Assembly (NCBI RefSeq): GCF_021155775.2
Contig: NC_060234.1
Location: 16,612,871-16,676,870, forward strand
Length of the DNA stretch: 64,000 nucleotides
Direction of reading: 5' to 3'
DNA from: Neodiprion pinetum
Lineage: Eukaryota > Arthropoda > Insecta > Hymenoptera > Diprionidae
Position numbers and translations under genes: made by a program
Notes under the pieces: generated by a model
Databases searched by the model: none
What the model was told of the DNA's origin: nothing
What the model saw: the letters and a program-made list of their open reading frames with translations, nothing else
Shown here: piece after piece, positions 39,461 to 49,724 of the stretch
Numbering within the stretch: position 1 is the first letter of the stretch
Layout: every line of letters begins with the position of its first letter

Positions 39461-40040
39461 TTCAGTTATTTTGTGTTAACTCAGGTGAATCGTAATTGAT
39501 TTACAAACCTATTGACACGTCAATCCAGCGAGTTATTTTTCCCTCGCATTATTGAAAAATCGGATGTCAATGATGAATTTCAAACTAGTGGAAAAATTAT
39601 GTTGCAAAGACACAAAAAATGTTCGGAAACCATAATTCAGATTGATTGAATGACTAATTATGAACCCTAACGCCATATCAACCATCTAAAATCTCTAGTT
39701 TGATGCATACATCGATGATTGGAAGTGTTTTATAACATTAAATCTTGAATCCGCTGATTTATTTGGGAATTTTTTTTTATTTTCACTCGTAGATGTGTGT
39801 TTTGTAGTATTGTGTAGCTGGGCATTCGCTTATGTTTCACACACACGAGTGTGCGTCCGTGGGTGTGCGGCCGGCAGCGTGTGCCGCGGCAACAATACCG
39901 AGGTCAGCGCTCGAGAAGGGGTACAACAGGGAGAGAGGGGAGGTGCCGATATTCAATTCGTAAACGAATAATAATAATTCACCAGGACGAACAGAACAGC
40001 AATTTCCGTGGCGGCAAATCCAGATGAAATGGTGCACTCT
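39461..40040. other. Outer Polinton sequence right of the nested insert
   Basis: Starts with the second copy of TTCAGT. AT-rich, no sustained frame; a CA-rich patch occurs at 39837-39870. From about 39970 the sequence approaches the integrase end. It is residual outer-element DNA. Confidence 0.5.
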
Positions 40041-40248
40041 GATTATCAAGATCATCCTATCGAGGGGGCTTCTACGAGGAGGAGCTCGGCAAAGTAAAAT
40101 ACCCTGACGGCTATCTTGTGGAGAAAGTATTACGCAAACGGGGGAATCGGGTCTATGTGAAGTGGTTGGGTTTTGATAGTTCGCACAATAGCTGGATAAA
40201 TAAAACAGCCATGTACCATAATTTGTATGTATTTTCCGAATTACAATA
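40041..40248 (+). pseudogene. Integrase C-terminal chromodomain fragment (outer Polinton)
   Basis: Begins with the integrase tail (DYQDHPIEG), then a one-base deletion in the G run (five instead of six) shifts the frame. From 40072 it encodes YEEELGKVKYPDGYLVEKVL, VYVKWLGF and SHNSWINKT and stops at 40246-40248. It supplies the intact version of the chromodomain that is cut off in the inner element. The integrase catalytic core is missing. Confidence 0.8.
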
Positions 40249-40448
40249 AAAGATTTGAATATACAAATATTTCCACACTTACCTCCTTTGCATGCACATG
40301 TGCCGTACTCGATGCCATGATAATAATAATAATAATAATAATAATCTGCAATTTTTCCACACGATTACTACACATTTAATTTTTTTCATTTTCAGAAAAC
40401 TTATATTCATTTTCAGAAAAATTTTTTTCGTTTTCACGCAATTTTTCA

Positions 40449-42498
40449 GCCATACTAGTGCACGATGATCGGTGCGGATGATGAAGGGTTTATCTGGTGT
40501 ATTGAGCAAATATACTCTTAGTCTCTTGACGGCCCATACAACAGCAAGCATCTCCTTCTCCGTCGTGCTGTAATTCCTTTCCGCATCATTCAGGGTTCGA
40601 GATAAGAAATATATGGGGTGGCCGTCTTGAGATAGTACCGCTCCAATTCCATCGTTTGACGCGTCGGTGGTTACGACGTATTGTTTAGCTGGGTCTGATC
40701 TCACAAGTATCGGTGGTGTGACCAACTTTTCTTTCAGGGTTTCGAAGGCTTCTTGGCAGGCTGCTGACCAATCCCATGGGGCGTCCTTTCTTGTTAACCT
40801 TGTTAATGGTTTCGCTGACATTGAATAGTTTTGTATGAACTTTCGGTAATACCCTGTCAAACCAAGGAAGGATCGAATCGTCTTAACGTTGACTGGAACG
40901 GGTAATTGTTGTATCGCTCTGGTCTTTTCCGGATCTGGTTTGCTTCCTTCGTCAGTGATGACATATCCGAGGTATCTCACTTCAGTTTTCATGAAGGCGC
41001 ACTTCTCTGGCTGGAGTTTCAAGTTACATTGTCTTGAACGCTGAAATACGGTTCTTACATTTCGATGGTGTTCTTCCTCCGTTTCACCAAAAATTATTAC
41101 GTCATCAATGTAGACGCAACAGATCTTCTGATTCAATCCTCTCAGCGCATCGTTCATCATGCGTTGGAAGGTCGCAGGAGCGTTCTGTAATCCGAAAGGC
41201 ATTCGTTGGTATTCGAAATGCCCGTCGGGGGTTGAGAAGGCAGTATATTTCTTGGAGTCAGTAGCCATGTTGATCTGGTGGAAACCTGCGGCCATGTCGA
41301 CAGTAGTAAAGAACTTGGCCCTTCCCATGTGATCGAGTAAATCCTCGATTATTGGTATCGGATAAGAATCCTGAACGGTAAGTTCATTAATCTTCCTGAA
41401 ATCGATCACAATTCTATACTTGGGCTTTCCGTCGGGGCCCGGTTTTTTGGGTACAACCCAAACTGGCGAGTTGTATGGCGACTCGGATTCCGTTATTATT
41501 CCTTGTTTCAACATTTTCTCTACTCCCTCTTTTACAACCTGCTGGTGCAGCTGTGGAGCACGGAAACTTTTCACATTTACAATGCGTTGGGGGTCTGACA
41601 ACTCGATGCGATGTTCAGTCATTGAAGTTCCATTGACCATGTCTTCCTCCTGTAAGGCAAAGATATCGCTGAAATCCTTAAGAATACTCCAAATTTCTTT
41701 TTGGTACTCCTCCGGTAGGTGTTTCAAGTCGACAGTATGTTGGAGCGCCTGCTCTCTTTCGTCACGTGGTTGTTGCCATACACCCGGGGTCGACATACTC
41801 TTTACTCGGTGGACTTGGACGTTCTCCAGTCCGAGCTCGATATCTTTGTCTTCAGCGGTGGTGATGATTCCATAAGCCGTACCATGATTGTTCGTGTGTA
41901 CAATCTGCACCGGGATATTTTCCATAGGCATTCCGTCTTTATAGACCATGCGTAACATGAGATCGAGATTCTTTTCGTCGGTATCGATGGCAATTTTGTT
42001 CACCGAATTTGGTTTAAATCGAATTTTTCGGTCGCTACTAAGGTGGTGTATCTTATTCTTCAGGGTGAGCGTCAAGGCATTCAACTGGAAATCTCGCCCC
42101 CTCATAAACGGGTTTCCCATGATTCCATCTTCTTCGTCAGGCAGATAATCGTCTGGTATAATGACGAATTCGTCCTTTAGCCCCATGTGAGTTGGTACAG
42201 CAATTTCATTCGCGGAATTTAGCGCTTTGCCAGTCTTAAAGGAAATTTTGCGTTTAATAATTGGACAAATTTGTTTATCCGATGGATAAATAACCTTCCG
42301 TTTTATGAGGTTTATTGATGCACCTGTATCGACCATAAGGGCTACTCCTTGCTTTGTTTCTCCAAATATTATTACAGCACACTGTAGTAACCCCTGTGAA
42401 ACTGAACATACACGGGCTCCTGTTGGCACTCGTCCTCTAGTTCGTCCTCCTGTCCCTTTATTTCCTCTTCCTCTGACTGGAGTTCCTCTGACCTGCAA
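40449..42498 (-). pseudogene. pol: Gypsy protease-RT-RNase H (truncated pol)
   Basis: Minus-strand frame; its open frame runs on to 40279 through Polinton sequence. Protease active site VDTGASINL (residues ~52-60), RT motifs with the catalytic YIDDVIIFGE near residue 475 and a preceding FGLQNAPATFQRMM, FLGLTGYYRKFI linker, and RNase H start VVTTDASNDGIGAVLSQ. It overlaps gag by 127 bases in the -1 frame, the usual gypsy gag-pol arrangement. The missing RNase H end, integrase and LTR make it non-functional. Confidence 0.88.
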
Positions 42499-44876
42499 TT
42501 GACTTGGTCGTTGGGCGGTTTGTCTTTGAGGCTGGCGTTTTGAAAATTTGCGTCTCGCTTATTGCCGTTAGTATTAGGGCGTTGGTCGTTCTGTGGTCGG
42601 CGCGGAGCGTAGCAGTTCCGGCTGTAGTGTCCTCTGGTTCCGCAATTATGACATACTGCTTGTTGTTCATGGGCGGTCCGATGTGTGTTACAGGTGTGGC
42701 ATTCACATCTCTGGAGTTCTTTATCTTCATCTTGTTCCGCTTCATCGTGGTGGTGGACAGACGCTCGTGGTCGAGGAGTTGACCTTGGCGAGTTCGTCGA
42801 GGTTCTTTGTTGTACCTGGAATCTTCGCGTATCTGATGCGCTGCCTGGCCCGTAAATTTGGGACTTGTTCCAAAACGTGGGTTTCGAGGATGTGTCGTTA
42901 CTGTTCATCAGCTGTTGTTGATGCATTCGGAAATTCAATTCCATGCCTTCGGCTTCTTTTTTTGTTTCGGCTTCGTTTTTGACTTGATGGAATATCCTCG
43001 GATTGAGTCCGTACAGATAGTACTAGCACACTCTATTTTCGAGGTCTTGGAGATTAGGATCGATGTTCGCTCGTAGTTGTTGATTCGAGAAGGCAGCTAC
43101 GAGGTCTTGGTAGATCTGATTGAATTTGAGATTGTAGGCGTCCACAGTGTCGCCCTTTTGGCCTGTTCTGCCAAGCTCCATTTCCAATGTGGTGGCACTT
43201 TTCTCGACAATAACGGCTGATCTTATGACTTCGAGTAAAGTTGGGATTGTACGAGGTCTCCTCTGGTTGATGGTCTTCTGAAGAGCTCCTCCTGTCTTCA
43301 AGCTGATTACCATGCTCAAAAACGGGAAACGTTGTGTTGGCATAACTACCATATCGGCGGCTTTTACTTGCATGATCTAAGCGTGTACGTCTTCGCCTGC
43401 TTTTCCTTTCAGTCTGCAATCAATCATCTTGATGGCTTGAAACGCGGGTAGGAAATCTTGGATCGCATAGGGCTCGTCCGCTGGGCGATTTGGTTCTCCG
43501 GGGTATCTTCCGGCAGCATCGGGGCGTAGGCTGACATCATTCAAGTAAGCTTCTGTTCGTGCATACGGGCCTGGGTCTCTTGGCTTCCGAGAGGGAAGCA
43601 TGTCTCGGGGTGGCGCAGTTGCCGGTAGTTGAATTCTTGTTTGGTTTCTTCGCGCGAGTTCCTCAATGTTCCTCATCATCTCTTGCTGTTGGCGTGAAGC
43701 TTCGGGATCTCTCAGCAACTGGGACATACTGAACGTCACAGTGTCCGGACGACGATGTGGTAAAGTAGCAGACATTTCCAAGGCTCTTCGAAGTTCATCC
43801 TCTTCTTGCTGTTCTAGACGACGACGCGGGACGTTGTTACGGGTATTGCTACCAGTACCTCGTGGGATTTCGGAATCCGTCGGACCATTAGGCCACTGTG
43901 GACTAGGCCTTGGTGTAAGGCGTACGTTCGGCATCCGTGATAAACGTCGGCTCTCCTCGAGAACGCGTTGCAGTGTCGAATCCGTATCCGACAAGATATC
44001 ATGGTTTACATTGGCTCGCGCGGTGGAGAATTGGTCGTTTTCTAATGAGCGATTTTGGTGAAGGATCGGTATTGGCATCGCATTCATACCTTGATGGTCC
44101 GAGTCTGAATTGGCTGGGGAGCCCACCTCATTGATGCGCGGTGTCGGTGGCAGCAATCGGTTTTAAGCGAGCCCGTATAATGCCAAGTAACGTGGTGGGT
44201 TTGTTATGGTTGAGGGAGCTATCTGAGTAGGACCTTCCACCTCTGATTCAACGAGACGCGCGGTATCTAGTTGAATTCGCGGTATCGCTCCAGTATGGTT
44301 TCCGGGCGGTCTCAAAATATTAGAAACATTCGGATCATCGCTAGTTGTTAAGCGATAATAGTTATTGATTGCTTCTCGATTGGTATTACTATTTGTAAGA
44401 GCTTCCTCTTGACGGTTTTCTTCGGTTAATTGGTTATTCGGTTGTTGCATTTCCTGAAACATTTGGTTGGTGACGCTTTCAAGCGTGTCTTCGGGACGCG
44501 GAACTGTTTCAGAGTTTCGATTTATTTGTACATTATTGCGACGAATGAAGTCGTGTTCACGGCGTTCTTGATTTCTCAATTGAATAAAACGGGTAACCTC
44601 TTCTATAGGCAAATCTTCGCGGCGAGCAAGTTGACGCGCAGTTAACCTCTCTCCGTTTAATTTCTCTAGACCAAGACGGTATCTGCCCATTGCCGTTAAA
44701 TCATTACGTTCGGTGGCTTCTTGTAGCCTATTCACAAGCTGAGTCATTTGGTTCGTCAAATCCCAAAATCTCTCTTTAAACCGGGATTCAGAAGTGACGG
44801 ATCGTCCATCTTCTGCAGTCTCAACAATAGTGGGAGGTACTGCCGATCTCGGGTCATTGTTTTCGTTCACGTCCAT
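42372..44876 (-). pseudogene. gag: Gypsy gag with three in-frame stops
   Basis: Four successive open segments share one frame, separated by TAA (44163-44165), TAG (43377-43379) and TAG (43023-43025), so an ~830-codon gag has acquired three nonsense codons. The N-terminal part starts MDVNENNDPRS; the middle contains the capsid-like region; the C-terminal part has a CCHC-type knuckle (CHNCGTRGHYSRNC) and an acidic tail. The length is large for a gypsy gag. Confidence 0.8.
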
Positions 44877-45534
44877 TGTGAATTTATTTTTTTTTTTATT
44901 TACCTTGAGTCAAGCTTTGACTTTATTTATTTGAATGATTCAAGTTTGACCATCAAATTCTTAGTTTCGATCACGATTTGTCCTTCGATAAGTTTATGGT
45001 GACTCGAGTAAGTAACAAAATGCTTGTACTTACGCTAGGAGTAGCCAAATTGAGGTGTGAAGCATCACACTCGAAGATCGTGGTAGCCGTCGGTACGAGG
45101 CTTTGATGTCCTGGAGTCTCTGACAGGCACCGGGGGCAAGAATATAAGAGCGGTTCGAGTCTGAGTGTCCTTATTCTCACTTCACTTTACTTAGACGGTT
45201 TAAACGCGAAGTTTATTGTATCTAAGGAGTGCAGAATTTTATACTTGCTTCCTTTCCAATAAATACACAAGTTCACTATGGGAATTGTCCAGTGTAGAAT
45301 CAGGCGGTCTACACTCAGTCCCTGGTTATCAAGCGGTCTACACGCAGTCCTTGATTGTCTACGCAAGGCGGCCTTTCACTCTATCCCTTGCTAGGTACAA
45401 TTCGTAATAATTTCTTATAAACGCGTAGCCGACGGTTCGCGCGTGAATTTATTGGGCTTATGCACTCACTTCCAAAGTTCGTCACTATGATCCGGCCGTT
45501 TGATACGCGCGCCGCGTTCGTTGGTTTAAACCGG

Positions 45535-45552
45535 ATCCTGGCAGGATCGCCA
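45535..45552 (-). other. Primer-binding site of truncated gypsy element
   Basis: On the minus strand TGGCGATCCTGCCAGGAT begins four bases after the CA end of the LTR, the position of a tRNA primer-binding site. I have not matched it to a particular tRNA. Confidence 0.6.
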
Positions 45553-45556
45553 AATT

Positions 45557-45782
45557 TGTCATGCAAATTATTGCGCAACGATTATATATGTATTTATATG
45601 TTTATTCAAACAGAGAATTGAGTGATAATTGATAACAACAAATGGTAAGAGGAAGCGTTAACGTTATATTATATTTAATTAGACGTGCGTTACGCCTGGA
45701 AGCAGCATTGAGACTGCTTACACGGCCTCTCGCCGGGCTCGGCGACAGTGCATATGAAGTGCATAATCGCGTAATTTGAGCA
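45557..45782 (-). repeat. 5' LTR of truncated gypsy element
   Basis: The segment has TG...CA ends in either orientation, about 226 bp, includes AATAAA on the minus strand near its end, and abuts the primer-binding site. Its partner LTR is missing. The outer boundary at 45782 is inferred from the CA dinucleotide, since no target duplication can be tested. Confidence 0.6.
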
Positions 45783-45924
45783 CTGCTGCCGATAAGAAAG
45801 CCAAGCGCATAAGGCGGGCTACGCTGCATGATAAATTTTGCACTCATCTAAATGATCCCCGGCATATTCCTACGAGAGGATATAAACTGTTACATTTCAT
45901 TAGAAATGTTCCAGCTCCATCACA
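45783..45924 (+). other. Residual outer-Polinton coding-like fragment
   Basis: Between the LTR and the right TIR a short plus frame reads a Lys/Arg-rich segment (KKAKRIRRATLHDKF) and HIPTRGYKLLHF. It is not recognised; it may be the end of a lost virion gene. Confidence 0.25.
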
Positions 45925-47827
45925 AGTGGGAAATAAGCCTGGAGGTAAGCTATTAGCGTAAAAGTTTACGGATCACCATCAACATTCCCAGCCTATCTAA
46001 TTGCGGTGTCGCCACCCGGTCGATTAGCAGAAAAGAATGTATTCGAAGTATGTTGAAAATATTATTTTCGTCCTGAGAGTAAACTATTAGCGTGAAAGTT
46101 TACGGGTTGTCATCAACATTCCCGACCTATTTAATTGTGGTGAACATCCCCAACCTATCTAATTGCGATGTTGCCATCCGGTCAATTAACACAAAGAATG
46201 TATTCGAAGTATGGTGAAAATATTATTTTCGCTCTGAGGGCGAACACTGCTGCAGTCGTTGAACGTTTTCCGGGCGCACAATCATACGTCGGGACGTATC
46301 TTATTCCTCGCTGATCTGACGACGCTCGATCCAATTGGCTTCGCGTTCATCGTCATCTGGTTCGATGTCCGAAAAGATCGCGATCACCTCATTTCCCCCA
46401 TTTTTGAAAATGCAGGATTAATGTTATGTCCTGAACATATACCCTGTGCTGTCTGCGCGGTGGCGCACGAGCTCTCCCGACACATTCAACGAGTCGCCGA
46501 AGATCTTGGAGCGAAAACTCCGAAGTCGCATCGCTGAATCCTATAATTATTTCTTCGCCGGTAAACTGGTTATTACGTATCATGATGATTTTAGCGCTTT
46601 CGTCTCACAAGAATCGTAGAAGGGTAATTTTACGGGGAAAAGTTGACGCGAGGGATTTTATTAAAAGTGAGAATCGTAACCGGACAAATTGTGGAAAACT
46701 ATTGGAATTGTGTGCGTCTCTCTGAAATTCAAATTACACCGATTATGAGCAGGAGCACGATATTTACCCGTGAAGTGACAGTGGTCGTGGCACTTTTTCT
46801 CCTCAGGGGTGAACGGCTTTTCGCTAATGTGGCAATTCTTTGCGCGCATATGACATTCGTGTTGCACTTGGGTAAGGTAAGAATTTGGGAGAGTGATAGT
46901 CAAAGCAAACTATTAGCGCGAGTGAAAGTTTACGGATTGTCGTCAACATTCCCCGACCTATCTAATTGTAGTGAACATTCCCGGCCTATCCAATTGCGAT
47001 GTCGCCAACCGGTCGATTAACACACAAGAATGTATTCGAAGTACGTGGAAAATATTATTTTTCGCCCGAGGTAAACTATTAGGGCGAAAGTTTACGGGTA
47101 ACGGCGAAAAATCAAAATGGCTATTTGTCCGACCAAGAAATAAATCACATTATCAAACTGTCTGACGATAAAAATCAAAATGGCCGCCCATCCGACTGGG
47201 CAAAAATCAAAATGGCCACCGTCAGACGTTAAAATCGGTCGATTATACTGGTGACGTCATAGCGAAAATCATATTATCAAACTGTCGGACGATGAAAAAT
47301 CAAAATGGCTGCTGATCCGACTGAGCAAAATTCAAAATAGCCGCCGTCAGACGGTAAAATCGGTCGATTATACTGGTGACGTCATAGCGAAAATCATATT
47401 ATCAAACTGTCGGACGATGAAAAATCAAAATGGCTGCTCATCCGGCTAAGCAAAAATCAAAATGGCTGCTCGTCCGGCTAAGCAAAAATCAAAACGGCCG
47501 CTGTGTGAATGGCCGCTCGTCTGACTAAGCAAAAATCAAAATGGCCGCCATCAAAAAATCAAAAATGGCCGCCGTCAAAATGGCCGCCGTCGAAATGACC
47601 GCCATTTTCAAAATGGCCGCCGTGGGTACGTCAGCCGGTTACGTCATATCCGGCAAAAATCAAAATGGCTGCTCATCAGGCTAAATCAAAATGGCGATTA
47701 TACTGCTGACGTCATTGGGAAAGGCTTGCTATAGTGGCGGCAACATACCGGCTACCCGGGAGGGTGGTGGGAGGGAGCCGGCACGCCGCCATTTTTTTTG
47801 GTCCAGAACTGTCATATCTATACTACT
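45925..47827 (-). repeat. Right terminal inverted repeat of outer Polinton
   Basis: Mirror of 20344-22246, including the captured acidic-gene fragment (46389-46583), captured polymerase fragment (46616-46878) and the YY1-like motif array (47096-47711). Ends CT at 47827, then TGAGTA. Confidence 0.93.
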
Positions 47828-47833
47828 TGAGTA

Positions 47834-48170
47834 TACTAATGGCTGTACGTACGTGATGTCAATCTTCTAAAACGGCGAAATGTTGCAGTTACATAGCCAA
47901 CATATCGTAATCGTTACATAATATGCTGGTAACGATGTGAATATAACATTAACAATATTCAGGTTACGTGAATGTTATGAAATGTTTCAATATTACAGTT
48001 GTATTACCAGTACTTGCAACAGTCACATAACATTGTTACCGCATGTGAGTATAACAATGGTTGGAACATAAATAATATTCAGGTCATGCGGATATGAAAT
48101 GTTGCAATATTGCAGTTACATAACTAGTACTTGCAACAGTCATACAACATTGTTACAACTATGTAAGAAC
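47834..48170. repeat. AT-rich tandem array, right flank of outer Polinton
   Basis: Blocks such as ATGTTGCAGTTACATAGCC, GTGAATATAACATTAACAAT and CAGTCACATAACATTGTTAC continue the array interrupted at 20343. It marks the original insertion target. Confidence 0.75.
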
Positions 48171-49198
48171 AGTTATAATACAGGTTAGGAATAGTTATAA
48201 TCTCAAGATTGGCAAAAGTCTGAGACAAAAAAATCAAAAAACATGTTGAAGATTAAGGTTTCTTGCACAACAATTTACCACAGTTAATACAAAATCGATG
48301 AAAACATAATAACGGCGGATGTTTAAAACAAATTGTCACAAATCGATCTACATTTTTTCACTGATTTTCACTGAGTATTTTTATTTTTGGCCGAATTGTG
48401 GTAAATTTTGTTTTGCGAGATATATTAATTTCATAATCATTTTTTCGAAATATTTGAAAATGTAGGAAAATTTGGAAAATAAATTATAAAATATCGACTA
48501 AAAAATATGAATTTTGAATATGTTTTTGCGGTCAGGTTTACCATTAGTTTTACGAACTTTCAACGACACTTATCCGAGAAAGCCATATGTATGGCCATTT
48601 TAATAGTTTGAAAAACGTAATTTCAAAATCGGTAAAAAATTTTGAAAAAAGAAAAATTAACAAATTGAATCCGTATAAAAAAATCAAGGGGTCATCGGTA
48701 TATTATTGAATAATTAATTGATTAAACAATTATTTAATAATTTTCGATTGATTTTATTGTTATTGGTTATTGTTGTTCATAGCATGCCAAATGTTGCTGA
48801 ATTTTTTCAGATTCTCATTAAATCACGAAGTACAGTAATTCTAATCAAATAAAGTTTTCATCAGAAAAATCTCCCGCATATCCTTATAAGGTTGTTTTCG
48901 CGTTAGACGAATTTAAAAATGGGATTTCTTGAATTCGTATGAACCTTCTTAACAATATATCTTTTAAAAATTTGTATTTGATGATTTTGCCTTTACTTTG
49001 TATATACTATCATGATTATAGCGCAAGAACATCCTCAATAAGACTTATTATTAGTGCAAACTCGAATTTCGATTTAAACAATTCCCGCCACCATTCAGAG
49101 CCAGTGGTGGGCCTGCCGGCCAGTATATGCACGAAAAACGGGCGGCATTTTACGAGCACTCCAAAAGTTAGAGGAGATTGTATGGGGCGTTGACTGAA
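48171..49198. other. AT-rich interval without recognisable genes
   Basis: No sustained frame, repeat or RNA gene was recognised. Likely intergenic or old decayed repeat. Confidence 0.5.
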
Positions 49199-49281
49199 GA
49201 CTATAAAGACAGTTATAGCGTTTTCCACTGGTTGCACTGAGTGCGCACTGGCTCGAACAGGGGGCACTCGTTCCGTGCATG

Positions 49282-49564
49282 TGTGGGTTTGGAAGGTAGT
49301 GAAGTTGTCCACTTAGTTGATAGCAGGCCCACTCCTGCTGTGTTCAATGAGAAGGTGTACTCACATAATTAACACTTTGATTAATAGTAACAAAGGAATT
49401 TATTAAAGATATAAAGAGTACAAGAGATGTGTAAAGCTTAAGCGTCGACACGTAATTGCCGCGCGAGAGTCACCATGTTCCCCTCTCGCCTTCTTGGCTT
49501 TCTCCTACTTCGCCGCTACTCCCACTCTAGCGCTTAGAGAGAGACAGAGTATCTATACCCCACA
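49282..49564 (-). repeat. 3' LTR of CsRn1-like element
   Basis: TG...CA ends; starts TGTGGGTTTGG and ends TATACCCCACA in plus orientation. Nearly identical to 54813-55095. Confidence 0.92.
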
Positions 49565-49724
49565 TACTCCCCCCCGAGTGTTAACGACAATAAATAATCT
49601 TTGTTATTTATTACAAGTGGAGAAAATATGTTAATCTTTTAATATATAACGCTTTACGTTTTATACAAGATTTCTTAAATCTAAGTATAGAAAAATATAA
49701 TAGAAAACTTAAAATTACGTTATT

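Larger units (their letters stand above)
40449..45782 (-). mobile_element. Ty3/gypsy retrotransposon, 3'-truncated
   Basis: Minus-strand order from 45782: 5' LTR, primer-binding site, gag with zinc knuckle, protease, reverse transcriptase, start of RNase H. The coding sequence stops abruptly inside RNase H after DHRALVWLKN at about 40449 and continues into Polinton AAAACGAAAAA repeats, so integrase and the 3' LTR are gone. The truncation probably arose by a deletion after insertion. Confidence 0.88.
20344..47827. mobile_element. Outer Maverick/Polinton element with TSD TGAGTA
   Basis: The left end starts AGTAGTATAG and the right end is its reverse complement, ending CT, as in Polintons. TGAGTA occurs directly outside both ends (20338-20343 and 47828-47833), a 6-bp target duplication typical of the family. 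The element is 27.5 kb because it contains a second Polinton, a MITE and a truncated gypsy element. Its own gene content is much reduced: one small OB-like gene, a deleted polymerase fragment and a chromodomain fragment remain. It can only have been mobilised by enzymes supplied by another copy. Confidence 0.93.

Noticed and set aside
40279..40448. C-terminal 57 codons of the truncated gypsy pol frame
   Set aside because: They translate Polinton A-rich repeats and an ATT microsatellite past the truncation point, not retrotransposon sequence.
41420..41875. 151-aa plus frame and similar antisense frames in the gypsy elements
   Set aside because: They overlap RT or protease motifs on the opposite strand and contain no domain.
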